Source of the DNA: Meta bourneti
Lineage: Eukaryota > Arthropoda > Arachnida > Araneae > Tetragnathidae
Direction: 5' to 3'
Length of the DNA stretch: 64,000 nucleotides
NCBI GenBank assembly: GCA_933210815.1
Contig: OW119924.1
Span: 103,121,750-103,185,749 of the forward strand
Shown: piece by piece, positions 47,113-58,289 of the stretch
Position numbering within the stretch: position 1 is the first letter of the stretch
Layout of the letters: every line of letters begins with the position of its first letter
The notes under the pieces: generated by a model
Told to the model about the DNA's origin: nothing
Database searches by the model: none
What the model saw: the letters and a program-made list of their open reading frames with translations, nothing else
Program-made: the position numbers and the translations under genes

Positions 47113-47640
47113 AGCGAGAAAAGGAGAGAAGTTACTTAAGAGAAAAGAATAAAAAAATACTGCATGGATCTTACTTTGGCTATTAATGAAAACCAATTTC
47201 AAATTACAGAATTTTATGAGAATGCTATGCGTATATTATATTATAAATTTATTCATTGGATCATTTGGCAAACCTTTGTATATTACAATTCAAAATGAGA
47301 AACAAAATTATGAACTTGCAAAATATATAAGTTTAATAGGCAATAAAAACATTTCAATTTTCCATAATGTGTATTCTTTTTGACTGATGTACTGTGTTAT
47401 ATTTATTTATCTATGAAAAAATTGAACTATAAATAAAACACTAAAGTAATTTAACGGTTGTGCATTATGAGCACTCTTAATATTAAGTACTTATATAATG
47501 CATCGTTTATTCTAACTTCACTGAAAGTTTCTGGTTTTTCTCGCGTTTTATTGAAGGAAAGTTTATAAGTACTGAAGGTACCTTACGTACTGTTACTCTA
47601 TTTACGCTTATGAATAATGTAGTAAATATAAACATATTAT
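47113..47640 (+). other. 3' flank of orphan gene copy 2
   Basis: AT-rich, collinear with 9,599-10,650 minus the pogo-like MITE; the empty MITE site is at 47,478-47,487. Possible polyadenylation signals (ctataaataaaaca near 47,427) are seen. Confidence 0.5.
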
Positions 47641-47902
47641 ACTCTAAGAACAGGATTACGTAAGCTTAAGAATATGGATTATCTACTCACTTACCGCTTG
47701 TAGATAAACTATAAAATTTCTGAAAGAGTCGACCTTGTCTCTCTGGTCAATTTGTTTCTGGATTTACCTCTCCAGCTACTTTGTGGTCTGTCCGGAATCA
47801 GAAGAAAATTAGCAATTTACAGTAAACAAAGAACTATGGTACCCGCAACAACAATCGATTGTATTGTCTGTGTACTACGAAATCCGTGGTACAATGTATG
47901 TA

Positions 47903-48150
47903 TCTAGCACCTCGTCTGGTGGCAACGCTCTTGGTGGGGTTTTGGCGCACTTTTTATGTCGCCAAGGGAAGAAATATAAGAAAATATCTTTATTTTTTAA
48001 TGGAAAGTAATAAGCTCTAGGGCTTGCCGAGGTTGCCATAAAAACGGGAATAACGCAAAAAAAGATGGGTTAGCTTCACCTGCCATAACTCGCTACTAAA
48101 AGTGCGCCAAAAAACCCGCCAAGAGCGTTGCCACCAAACGAGGCGCTAGA
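47903..48150. mobile_element. 248-bp inverted-repeat MITE with TA flanks
   Basis: Long inverted repeats of about 60 bp: tctagcacctcgtctggtgg at the left and the complement ccaaacgaggcgctaga at the right, with gcaacgctcttgg and ttggcgcactttt shared. Flanked by TA (47,901-47,902 and 48,151-48,152). No coding capacity. Confidence 0.7.
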
Positions 48151-48159
48151 TATATCTGT

Positions 48160-49735
48160 ACTTCCGCTACCGACACCAAGTCTGGATTGGCACAGTTGCT
48201 GTAGAAACAGGGATCTTTCATTTTGAGTCGGGGGATTTTCGGATGATGACGTATATATATTGTGTTCTTTGCGAATGTTGGCGTTCGAATGAGGTTGAGA
48301 ACTGGTATAGATATTCTTGGCAAAATTCTAAGATGTCATTAAGGACGTCAATGTGATAATCTTGAATATATTTGTTCAAGCATCCCCTATGGGTTAAAAT
48401 AGTATGACCCATTTTTACGCCAACAGATAGGGTCAGACTGTATTTGAAATAGATCACGTGGTAGGACATACAGGTCAAATTCATAAGTTTCTTCGTAGAG
48501 ATTCGAGATCATGACTTCAACCATATCATACCATATAGGTCACTTAAGGCTTTTAAACAAAACTATCACTAAACATTTTGTAAATCATGGACTTCTTCCT
48601 TTTGGTGCCGTGCGTCTCCGTACTAACAGAATTTGCAATGCTTTACAATGGTTATTTCCTATTCGAACTCTTGGCTATGCCTCAAGCCAGCTTATTCACC
48701 GTCCTGAGCTGGTTTTTCAGGACCTCACGTCACGCGAGATAATAAACTTGGTGTAATTTATTTATACGAAGTAAAATGCGTAACAACAAATCATGTAATT
48801 TTTTTTCAAATTCCATAGTCACGATATTATTAGGGCTCTAAGCAATAAGAATAGTTTTTATAATGGTCATAGCGCTTGTTTGCATCCCAGGTCAAGGGTT
48901 CGAATCACGGTTTTTAAGCGCATGGATGCTAGTGATTGTCCTTGTTAATAGAAGCGGCGGCTCATCCATTGTCCTCTCCTTCACAAATATAGCCGTCATT
49001 TCGCCCCTTGTAGTACTTAAAGCCGAGAGGTCAATGGTCGAGTTTGGAAAAAATTAACTTTCTCCGTATATAGAAGATTAGGTTTGAACCCTCGACCTGT
49101 AATGTAGCGAAAAACCCAATCGTAAACAAAGCAAGCTACACAAACCAAAGAACATACAAGAGAGAACAATTTAAACTAATATACATTTAATATATTTATG
49201 CATAGTTATCTACAGTTTGAATCTGGATATTGTGAGCCTCCAGAAGTTTCATAACATTTGACCGAACACCTCGATCTTCAAAAACCCTTCTGGTTTTTCA
49301 CACTTCTCAGCTAGTGCTAACATCAGATTCCTTCACGAGGTGGTTGATAGTTGATACACCCTCAACAAACACACTGCAGTATGCTCTCTATATACGTCTA
49401 TATGTCCCTTCCTCAATATGTGGTTCTGTACTTAAGCGTACATCTAATAATTCTTAAGTTTTGATACCGGTTGTAGAGTACTTTCGTTGCATAAAAGTAA
49501 ATATGAGCTTAAAATTCTCACCGTTTTGCTGTAAGGATCACTCAACATCATGACCACGGGGGCCAACTGCAGTGGGAAAATTAATCCCAAAATTCAAATG
49601 AACTGAAAGAAATTAATATTTGATTAATTACGAATACAAAAGGTATACATTTTCAAAACATACACATATCATCGGCGTCACGCCAAAGGCACATATTTGG
49701 AAATCATTGTTTCGATAATAACTAGTTGTCATGCT
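48160..49735. other. B2-specific segment with a tRNA-like patch
   Basis: This part of the extra B2 DNA has no counterpart in B1. A tRNA-SINE-like patch with box B gggttcgaatcacgg lies at 48,860-48,925. A 48,511-48,756 open frame shows no domain and I do not call it a gene. Confidence 0.35.
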
Positions 49736-49739
49736 TTAA

Positions 49740-49907
49740 TCATCCAAATGGTTTCGACGAGATATCTCGTCCGCAAAGATCCGACACATTTTGATAATGA
49801 CGCGATACCTCGTCATCAAGATATTGCCGATATTTTTATGATGACGAGATCAAGATCTGGTCTTACTCTTATAACGAGATACCTCGTTGAGACAACCACC
49901 TGGAGGT
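49740..49907. mobile_element. piggyBac-type MITE (B2 copy)
   Basis: Paralogue of 10,924-11,088 between TTAA at 49,736-49,739 and 49,908-49,911; terminal CCCT/AGGG bases have mutated (tcatcc and ggaggt). Palindromes of the gacgagatatctcgtc type are retained. Confidence 0.75.
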
Positions 49908-50288
49908 TTAAGAAAAAAATGTTTATATTTAAAGCTAGGTATCAATTTTAAGTTATTTTGGTTATAAATCATATGTTGGTGCTTTTAAAACCATATTAAA
50001 CATTGAATAGAAATCAAGAAAATTCATTTAGACAAATGCAGCCAAAATTTATGTCTTTGGCCGACAACATACACACACATGTCCAAAAGTTAAACACAAT
50101 TGTTGTTTATGTGAATATTTCAGAAAATCTATGTCGAAATGGAAGGAAACGTGGTATGCGGGTGTAATAGGCATATAGAGGTAGAAAACAATGCAAAACA
50201 AGGATAATAGTGACTTTTACTATCCAAAGAAAAGGGTTGAAAGAAAAAGGTTGACAATACGAGTGTCAACTCTAGTGAAACAGAATGA

Positions 50289-51222
50289 TTAAAACAATGT
50301 GATGCTGAAGTTTAATACGTTGTGTGGGAATCTCTGGTAGCCACGCATACTGCACAACGATTTTCCCTTACTTTCGATGTGGGTATGGATGGGTTCTGTG
50401 CTCAAAGAGTTCCAAGTCTCACGGAGAGCAGTTTTCAATTCCGGAACGGAGCTTGGTGAGTGGCGGAGGACTGCAATATGTCTCCCGAGCATATCCCACC
50501 CATGCTCTATAGGATTCAGGAATGTTGGCAGGCCCACTGATGGGGTGGATATCTTCACTTTCAAGGAAGGCGTCGACCAGGGATGTGCGGTGAGGAGGCG
50601 TGTTATCATCCATGAATATGAAACCAGGACCGACAGCACCTCGAAACGGACGAACGGTAGGCTCAAGGACTTCGTCTCTGTATCTTTTATTGGTAACAGA
50701 CCCCGTGTCAAAGATGTGGAGGTCTGTGCGGCCGTCCAGCATGATGCCTTCCCAGACCATGACTCCCCTGAAGGAAAACGATGTCTTTCCGTGATGTTTT
50801 TCCGGCTGAAAATGCCTTCCACGTCCTCTCCAAATCGTAGTACGACGAGAATCAGTTTGCAGACTAAATCTGGACTCTTTACTGAACATGACATTGCCCC
50901 AATGTTGTCGACTCCACTGCCGATGTTCCAAACTCCAATGTAAACGCTCGCGTTTCTGTACAGACGTCAGGGGGATGCAAACTGCTGGTCGTCTGGCATA
51001 GAGACCAACGTGTCTGAGTCTTGAAACTATGACTCCTGTGGCGACTGTCAGGACTGAACCCAGTTGTCCGGCAAAACGGTTCCTGGCACATCGCGCAGTT
51101 ATCGCCAAATATCGGTCTGGCCGAGAGGTTTTTACCCTTGGCCGACCTGGTACTGGTCGTCGGGTAACATCTCCAGTGGTTTGAAACCTCTGCCACAGTC
51201 TGGAAATCACACACTGAGGCAC
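50289..51222 (-). pseudogene. Tc1 transposase, degraded
   Basis: The minus-strand frame 51,222-50,419 starts inside the DNA-binding part (MPQCVISRLWQRFQTTGDVT, then PGRPR AT-hook-like motif). The first catalytic position reads VMFSKESRF, where Tc1 enzymes have an aspartate (FSDESRF), so Lys replaces Asp at about 50,878-50,880. The second motif FIFMDDNTPPHR is kept. A frame change near 50,540 moves the third motif (NPIEHGWDMLGR) to the neighbouring frame, which ends at 50,289. The residues before 51,222 are in another frame. Inactive on at least three counts. Confidence 0.9.
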
Positions 51223-51484
51223 ATTCAGAATTCGAGAGCTTCGGTTTAGGATCGACCGGATTCCAGCATTCCAATAATTCGTCCCTTGTCTAGTCTGACA
51301 TGTCTAGTCTTTGTGACATCTTTCGTCCTTATTGATTGTTAACAACGCTCCGTACTACAAAAATTGCGCAATTTCTGCCTACACTGTCCATGCCGCTCGA
51401 GGCCGTTTCATACTCGTTCCGACGTGCGCCGTTGCTTTGCGCACGTCGACGTCGACTGAACTGTTTTGCATATGCACAATGTTT

Positions 51485-51795
51485 TACCTTCGTCTCACGG
51501 GGACGCAGTAGACCGATTGAAAGAGCAACGGATTAGCAACCGGAGGGTTGCGAGTTCGAATCCAGCCAAAGGCCGTCGTGTTCAAAGGGGGCTGGTGCAC
51601 GTTTAATCCGTCGTGGCCTCAAATGTCCTCACGTTGGAATGGTGTGGAAGTTTGGAGAGAGGGGTGAGAGTTCAGGTGTTACGTGGTGTCCTCGATCTTT
51701 CCCTTTGGGATTGATCCCGGACCGTCACCAATAGCCCGTTGTGTTGCTCCAGTGTGACGTTAATTAAAAAAAACCTAAAATACCTTCGTCCCACG
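51485..51795 (+). repeat. GGTA-tailed SINE with 15-bp target duplication inside Tc1
   Basis: The body at 51,500-51,780 is flanked by taccttcgtctcacg and taccttcgtcccacg (one mismatch). Complete tRNA-like head (ccgattgaaagagcaacgg, gagttcgaatcc). It inserted after the Tc1 element, which itself came after or during the A-B duplication, so the SINE family was active late. Confidence 0.92.
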
Positions 51796-52999
51796 ATTCT
51801 CCACAAGTGATTTTGAACCATTGCATCCATATTTACATCGATTTTTTTTCGTATTTTACGAATTATGCTTAACTTTTGGACATAAGTGTACACTCGAAAC
51901 ACACTATACTTAAAATTGCCATTAAATTGAAAAAATAAAAATACACAACTTTAACGAGAGTGGAAAAAATAATTGTTAATTGTAAGTTTTTCCAAATATA
52001 CTAATTACTATGACAATGTAGAATCAGAACATATCTTGATGAGAAATTCATTCTTTCGAAAACAGTCACATTCATGCGATTCTTACTGATTATACTCTGT
52101 GACTGAATACAAAAAGAAAATAAAGATACATACGAAGACATAAAAGACTTCGTAGACTATTTAGAAAAATATCTTTTTATTGTCACCGCTATAGTAAAAT
52201 ATAAATGCTTTCTAAACCAAATGGATAAACTATAATAGAATTGATGCCAGTGACTTCAGATTTGTTCAAAGGGGATAATAATAATTCATTCTTTGATTCT
52301 TTTCATAAAACAGTTTTAGAAAATTAAAAAGTTAATTTCTCAGTCCTGAAAAATCCTCTCAAATACATTTTATTGGCTGTTTAAGGTAAAACGGATTTTG
52401 AAGAAATACCCAGATAAAAATCTTTTTTATTTCATTACAAGCAGAATTACTCGGCATTACTCGGATTGAATTGATTTAGTGACTTCCGCTTTCGCTAATA
52501 AATTGTAATTCCTTTCATCAGATGTAACAAACACCACACTATAATAAAGGTACACAATTGTTAAATACTTTTTGAAAAATGTAAATAAATGTCTTATTTA
52601 TCATTTTACATTTGTATAGTCCTATTTTAAAAGGATTTGTTCTGTGTATTTTATTTACAATGTTTATTCTCTTTATCGTCTGTCCCACATTCAGATTTTT
52701 TTATATTTCGTAAATTAAAGATAAAGCTCAAAATAAATAAAGTATTAGAATATAAATTCCGTAAAAATAGTGTTTGGAAAAGTAATTGATTTTTCACAGC
52801 ACTGGTAAAATAATCCAAGTAATTGTAATGCTCAATATACATTTCAGCTACACCAAAACTACCAAATTACGGCTGATTTAAGTATAGTTGCTCAGATGTT
52901 TTAACATGAATCTTGCCTAAGTATGTTAGCAAAGATATTTCAAATAATACATCCACTAAACTAAAATATCGTGTATCAAATTTAGGACATTGCATTAAA

Positions 53000-53330
53000 A
53001 TATGTTAAATAAATTTTGTGATAGTTGTGTAAACACAAATTCGAACATAGAACTGGAAGACGGATACAGACCGACGTAACCAAGTTCAGTTACTAAATAA
53101 ATATAAGTACTGACAGTATGCAAAGTTTTATGAAAATATATTCAACCGTTTGTACGTAGTACGGTCACATACAGACAGATGGACAGACAGCCGACGCGAT
53201 AGGCGGATAGACGCAATAGACGGATTTTGCATCAGAAGGGCCCAAAACGGATTGAAAACTTGAAATGGGTCTAAAACATGCAATGTACAAACAAACACTC
53301 CATTCGTATTTTATAGATACAGGAATAAGA
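53000..53330 (+). repeat. Dispersed repeat R, copy 3
   Basis: Paralogue of 13,060-13,430 in block B2. Confidence 0.55.
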
Positions 53331-54060
53331 AATAAATGTACATCCATCAGTCTTTATGGTGAGCCCAAATATATTTTATGTTCATATTCACTACTTATGT
53401 GCTTTATTTAAAGTTTATATACCATGTAACAAAAATACTTTGGTCCTCAATTAGTGCAGGTCATAAAACTTCGTTCGATCATTTTTCAGTAATAAATGAG
53501 AGGTTGCATTAACGAATAACGTCAAGCACTATTACAAGAAAAGTTCTTACGTAACTGAATTAATACTTGATGCTAAATTTTTCTTTGATATTTCGTAATA
53601 ATTTCGTAATGTTGGTAGAATCCGATTAATGACAACCGTATCCAGTTAGAAAAGATGTGAAACACGTAAAAATATTTTTAATCATAATTATTTCTTTCAT
53701 ATCACGTTAAGGTTATTTTTCATATAACACTGTATTAGTTTTGACAATATACTCGCAAATAAGATTGAATAAAGGATGGCTTATGTAAACTTACAAGTTT
53801 GTTTTAATGCTTTTACTTCCTATAGATTCATTAGATTACATTAACTCGATAACCTCATATTATTAAATTATAGTAATACACAGCGTATATTTGGTATAGC
53901 TTTACATAGACCTGCATGCATTCAATAATCAGCCACAACAGCGTTCATAATTCTTTTAGTTATACAGCGGCAGTTTGAACCTTCTGAGTGTAATGAGGTT
54001 TCCGAGTAGTTTATTATTGCTTTTGTCCAGAATACATGACTAAGAAACCAAATAATTCTA

Positions 54061-54352
54061 GGTAGGTAGGTAGTCGTCAACGCTTTGGAGCAACAACACA
54101 ACGGGCTACTGGCGACGGTCCGGGATCGATCCCGAAGGGAAAGATCCGAGGCGAACGACTGGTCATTTTGAACCAGATGACGTGAGCTGTCCCCTCACTC
54201 TCCAAACTCCCACGCCAACGTGAGGATATTTGAGGCCACGACAGATTTAACGTGCACCAGCCCCGTGTACACGGCGGTCTTTAGCTGGACCGAGTTTCGA
54301 ACTCGCAACCCTCCGGTTGCTAATCCGTTGCTCTTCCAATTGAGATACCGTG
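54061..54352 (-). repeat. GGTA-tailed SINE, full length
   Basis: Tail ctaggtaggtaggtagtcg on the left, head on the right with cgaactcgcaaccctccgg. ataattctagg before and ataatcctagg after may be the target duplication. Confidence 0.9.
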
Positions 54353-54363
54353 ATCCCAATAAT

Positions 54364-54402
54364 ATAATCCTAGGAAATAATCCTAGGTAATAATCCTAGG
54401 AA
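54364..54402. repeat. Short tandem repeat taatcctagga
   Basis: Three adjacent copies of an 11-13-bp unit, directly after the SINE and apparently grown from its target duplication. Confidence 0.7.
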
Positions 54403-54531
54403 AGGTTCTATTAGTCAAGTTCTAAACTGGTTAGAGGTTATACTATAGGTTCCTGAACGGATATATGAGTGTGCACCTTTCATAAGCTTGACATGCAAAC
54501 AAATTTCGATACTCATGATCCATGTCCCATT

Positions 54532-54697
54532 CTGCCAGTTTGGAGAGTGGGGTGCCAGCTCAGGTGTTGCCTCGTCATCTGACCTTGGTTCAAAATTACG
54601 TGGTGTTGTCCTCGGATCTTTCCCTTTGGGATTGATCCCGGACCGTCACCAATAGCCCTTTGTGTTGCTCCAGTGTGACGTTAATTGAAATACCCCC
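54532..54697 (+). repeat. GGTA-tailed SINE, 3' half
   Basis: From gccagtttggagagtgggg to gtgtgacgttaattgaaatacc; the head is missing. Confidence 0.8.
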
Positions 54698-54744
54698 CAT
54701 TCTGCCAGTGAATTTGCTTACTGCAAACTGTACGCGGATTAGGT

Positions 54745-54815
54745 TCGATTCCTGTAACTTCCTAGGTGTATCTCTCTCTAGTGTGAGGGCCGAGGTAGCC
54801 TAGTTTACAGAGTCG
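54745..54815 (+). repeat. tRNA-like SINE head fragments
   Basis: ggttcgattcctgtaactt resembles the SINE-C box B region, and gggccgaggtagcctagtt resembles a SINE head; both are short. Confidence 0.4.
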
Positions 54816-55076
54816 CGGTAGGTAGTTGGCTTTACGTCGCACTGGAGCAACACAATGGGCTATTAGCGACGATCCGAAGGGAAAGATCATTTGGACCACT
54901 GTCAAATGACGAGGTCAACACCTGAGCTGGCACCCCACTCTCCAAACTTCCACACTATGCCAACGTGAGGACATGTGAGACCACAACAAATTTGCACCCG
55001 TCCCAACGTTCACGACGATCTTTGCTTGTATCGAGTTTCGAACTGGTACACTAACCTGCTACTCTTTCAACCGGTG
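54816..55076 (-). repeat. GGTA-tailed SINE, near full length
   Basis: Tail cggtaggtagttggctttacg, a small internal deletion around gatccgaagggaaag, head at the right (gagtttcgaactggtac...caaccgg). Confidence 0.85.
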
Positions 55077-55096
55077 GCCCATTTGAATGACCAAAT

Positions 55097-55150
55097 GGTA
55101 GGTAGGTATTTAATTAACGTCGCACTGGAGCAACACAACGGGCTATTTCG
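55097..55150 (-). repeat. GGTA-tailed SINE, tail fragment
   Basis: ggtaggtaggtatttaattaacgtcgcactgg (read in two parts) and then unrelated sequence. Confidence 0.7.
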
Positions 55151-56280
55151 AATGACCGGAAGGGGCAGCCTAAAACTTTCGACGCGAATATCTTTGGAAT
55201 GCCACGTTCAATCGCTAATACAGAAATATATTTCAATATATTTTGCTGGATCTACCATTGAAAAGTCATCGTATATCCCATTTATCTCTTAAACATATTC
55301 TTACTGAACACCAGAAATAAGCTAAGGATTACTCTTCAATTACCAAGAATGATATGTCATTGGTGTGAACTAAGATATCGCCGTCTTGGAGAAGAAGCTC
55401 ATTCACCCTCCAAGTGTTTTGACGAGATATTTCGTCCAAGGTCTGATCAATTTTGCTTAGGACGTGCGATAACTCTTCGAGACGGAGCTGCCTTATTACT
55501 CCAAGAGGAATGAAGATCCAAGTAGAAAAACGAATTGTCCCTTGCCTGGAATTGGTGACAGTTTGGAACAGGTTTTTGCAATACAGGCTAGCCACTATAG
55601 GACACTTTTGGACACGAGGATAAACTACCAGGAGCGTAGCTGACCAAAACAATTTTACTGTACAAAACAATTTTACAGCTGTACAGCTGTTTAAAGACTA
55701 TCCATTAGTGTCTAGGTCAAAAAACAAAAATTATAAGCGTTTTGATAATGTTATATTTTTCAGATTACAATATGGTAACTTATTTCACATCATAGAAATA
55801 AGCCATTAGCGTCTGAAAAATGTCATTTGATGAGTTTCTACTCTACGCCGAATTTACGCCTCAAACCTACCCAGCTCTAGTAAAGTATATATCAATAATG
55901 TCAAATCCGAGAATGAGAGATATTAACTTTTAATGTTTATTCATCATGGCTATCATGTCATTCTGCATTATGCTATTACTGTGTTATATTTCTCATTGAA
56001 AACTATCGGATACCTTATTTTTTCTTGAACATATTCCAGTTAGACACCCTGTCCAGAATTAGAAATTAAACACAAATTAAAAATTAGTTCAAAATATTTA
56101 GAGATCTAAATGTTGTGAACATAGGCATCCCAAATACAGACGCCCAATGAAATTCAGCAAAAGTACCATTTAAGGAGTATGCAAAGCATCCATTTAAAGA
56201 GTATACAAAATGAATTCTCGTCCTTTTGAAATATTCCTATTAGACAGTAGATCAATACCAAACAAGGTATAAATTTAAAG
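55151..56280. other. Unassigned, with one 113-codon minus-strand open frame
   Basis: The frame at 55,670-55,329 (minus) is somewhat protein-like (LEELSHVLSKIDQTLDEISRQ looks helical) but I recognise no family, and no clear splice sites bound it. The rest of the stretch has nothing I can support. Confidence 0.2.
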
Positions 56281-56284
56281 TACC

Positions 56285-57345
56285 AACGCAACTAAATACT
56301 GCAGTGTGCAAAAACGTTTGTCCAAACCTGCCAAGGCGTCTAGTAAAATTTACTCAGAGTAACGATTGACTATTTACGGAGTAAACAAAGGTGACATATT
56401 TAGTGGAAAATGAACGCAGTGAACAAGAGTATTTTTTTGAATTAAAATTCTGCAGTGAGCACAATGTATGTCCAAAAGCTACAAAAGAGCTTCAGGAAAA
56501 AACGTTCAAATTTCCAATCGACCATTTAAGAAGTAAAAGAGTGACATAATTCGGTGAAAAACCAAAATAAATGTAATGAACAAAAGCGCGTCTATATGAA
56601 ATTAATGAGCAAAAATGTATGTCCAAAATCTACACAAATCTCTAGGAAGACACCACTCAAAGAACCAATCGATTATTCAGAATAAAAATGATGATATAAT
56701 TTGTTAGAAAACGGAAATATGCGAAAGTAGAATGTTATACTGATAAAAAATGTTGGTCTACATAAAGCTCTAGTAAATAATTCACAGCACCTATCGACCA
56801 TTTAGAATAAAAAAAGATGATATAATTTGGTAGAAAACGAAAATAAGCGAAAGCACAATGTTGTCTGAGCAAAAATGTATATTCTACATAAAGCTCTAGG
56901 TATCTCAATGAACCTATCGTCGATTTATAGTAAAAAAGATGGTATAATTTGGTAGAATACGAAAATAAACGAAAGCAAAATGCTGTACTGAGCAAAAATG
57001 TATGATCTACATAAAGCTCTATTAAATAACTCAAAGCACCTATCGACCAGTTAGAGTAAAAAAAGATGATATAATTTAGTGTAACACGAAAATAAGCGAA
57101 AGCAAAATGTTGCAAAAATATATGCTCTATATAAAGCTCTAAGAAATAATAAAAGTATCGATCGACCGTTTATGGAGTAAAAAAGATGACACAATTCGGT
57201 GGAAGACGAAATTAAGCTAAAGTAAAATGGTTGCACTGAGCCAAAACGTATGTCCAAAACCTACAGAGTTCTAGGAAGAAACCATTCCAAGTACCGATCA
57301 ACTATTTACAGAGTAGAAAAAGGGTGACATAATTCGGCGGAAAAC
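56285..57345. repeat. Diverged tandem satellite, about 120-150-bp unit, eight copies
   Basis: The phrase gcaaaaatgtatgt (with changes) recurs near 56,310, 56,460, 56,610, 56,740, 56,870, 56,992, 57,112 and 57,242. Each is followed by tctacataaagctc or a variant, a cgaccattta variant and gatgatataattt or a variant. Spacing shortens from about 150 to about 120 bp in the middle. Open frames across it are by-products of the repeat. Confidence 0.85.
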
Positions 57346-57364
57346 GAAAGTGAACGGAACTCCC

Positions 57365-57960
57365 TGACTTGAAAGATTACCCTTTAAACAACTGGCATAA
57401 TTCATGGGGAGCTCCATATCGTTTCCCCTTCCACAAATGGTGGAGAAAATCACGCAAACGTCCTGTCCTGGTCGCGAGCGAATTGGAATTCATTCCAAAA
57501 TGGCGATTAACCACTCTAATTATACTTGGCGTGCCAGCAGACTTCCTGAGAGGGCAATTTCCAAGCAGAGGACCTCCGTAATGAATATTATCCACTGAGC
57601 TCCCACTCTGATCCAAAAGGTGTCTTTGTTAATGATTTAATACGAGTCGCTGGCCAACATTTATCACGGAGATAGGGGAGGAAATATTGAAGTCATTATG
57701 GACAGTGGAGGAAGTTCAGTAGGGCAGCGAGGAAGCCGTTTTCATGCTTGCTGAATAGCTTCGGAATCTTGGGTGGACATTGTGCACTGGAGAGATGGCT
57801 TCGGTCAATGCGGCGTGAACTAGGAACGCTGGGGTGCTCTGGAGGTCTTGGAGGCAGCCTATTCTGAGCTCAGTTTTCAGATCTTAATGATGCCATCTAT
57901 TTTTAAGAATGCCAAGGAAAGTGGATTAGTGTTGTGACAGTCGAAATAATCTGGGTGTAC
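57365..57960. other. GC-richer unique segment, possible conserved noncoding DNA
   Basis: Non-repetitive and more complex than its surroundings, beginning right at the satellite border. It contains several taat/atta motifs (cgattaaccactctaatta at about 57,502, aatgattta at about 57,632). No convincing coding frame. Confidence 0.3.
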
Positions 57961-58107
57961 GACACAGAGTTTCTTGGGTATTGTGTCATTTGACAAATGC
58001 TTCCTAGACATTTTGTATAGATTCGTTGCTTATGTGTCTATACAATGGTGTAAAATATGAATTCAAAATTAATTTGTATAGCAATTTAGCGTACTGGTGT
58101 GATTTAA

Positions 58108-58283
58108 CCCTCCTGGTGATATTGTTTCGACGAGGTATCTCGTCATTAGAATAAAACTGACCATACCTTTATCTCGTTATCACAAAGAAACTCGGCAATA
58201 TCTTGATGACGAGATATCTCGTCATGAGTAAAATAGGTCAGATCTAGATGGACGAGATATCTCGTCGAAATCACTAGGGGAAG
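58108..58283. mobile_element. 176-bp piggyBac-type MITE, highly palindromic
   Basis: TTAA at 58,104-58,107 and 58,284-58,287; starts ccctcctgg. Four near-palindromes of the type gacgagatatctcgtc occur. This copy is outside the duplicated unit and so is an independent insertion of the family at 10,924. Confidence 0.8.
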
Positions 58284-58289
58284 TTAAAA

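Larger units (their letters stand above)
50072..51888 (-). mobile_element. Tc1-like element carrying a nested SINE
   Basis: Ends cacacacatgtccaaaagtta and taacttttggacataagtg, inverted, flanked by TA (50,070-50,071 and 51,889-51,890). B1 has the unoccupied site (acaacaaacaatcg near 11,253). Length without the SINE is about 1.5 kb, normal for Tc1. Confidence 0.9.
44595..53935 (+). repeat. Block B2 (second half of tandem-duplicated unit 2)
   Basis: Direct-repeat copy of 7,253-14,022, separated from its A2 partner by 23 kb. Relative to B1 it has extra DNA at about 47,640-49,735, a Tc1 element (50,072-51,888) and unmatched sequence at about 52,200-52,440. It lacks the pogo-like MITE, the 11,796 hAT relic and most of the possible exon at 12,534. 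Confidence 0.9.

Noticed and set aside
48511..48756. 81-codon plus-strand frame as a gene
   Set aside because: No domain, no splice signals and no second copy; cannot be told from chance.
50377..50943. 188-codon plus-strand frame
   Set aside because: Antisense shadow of the Tc1 transposase.
56735..57257. 126- and 68-codon minus-strand frames with repeated hydrophobic segments
   Set aside because: Translation of the diverged satellite; the repeats in the protein simply follow the DNA units.
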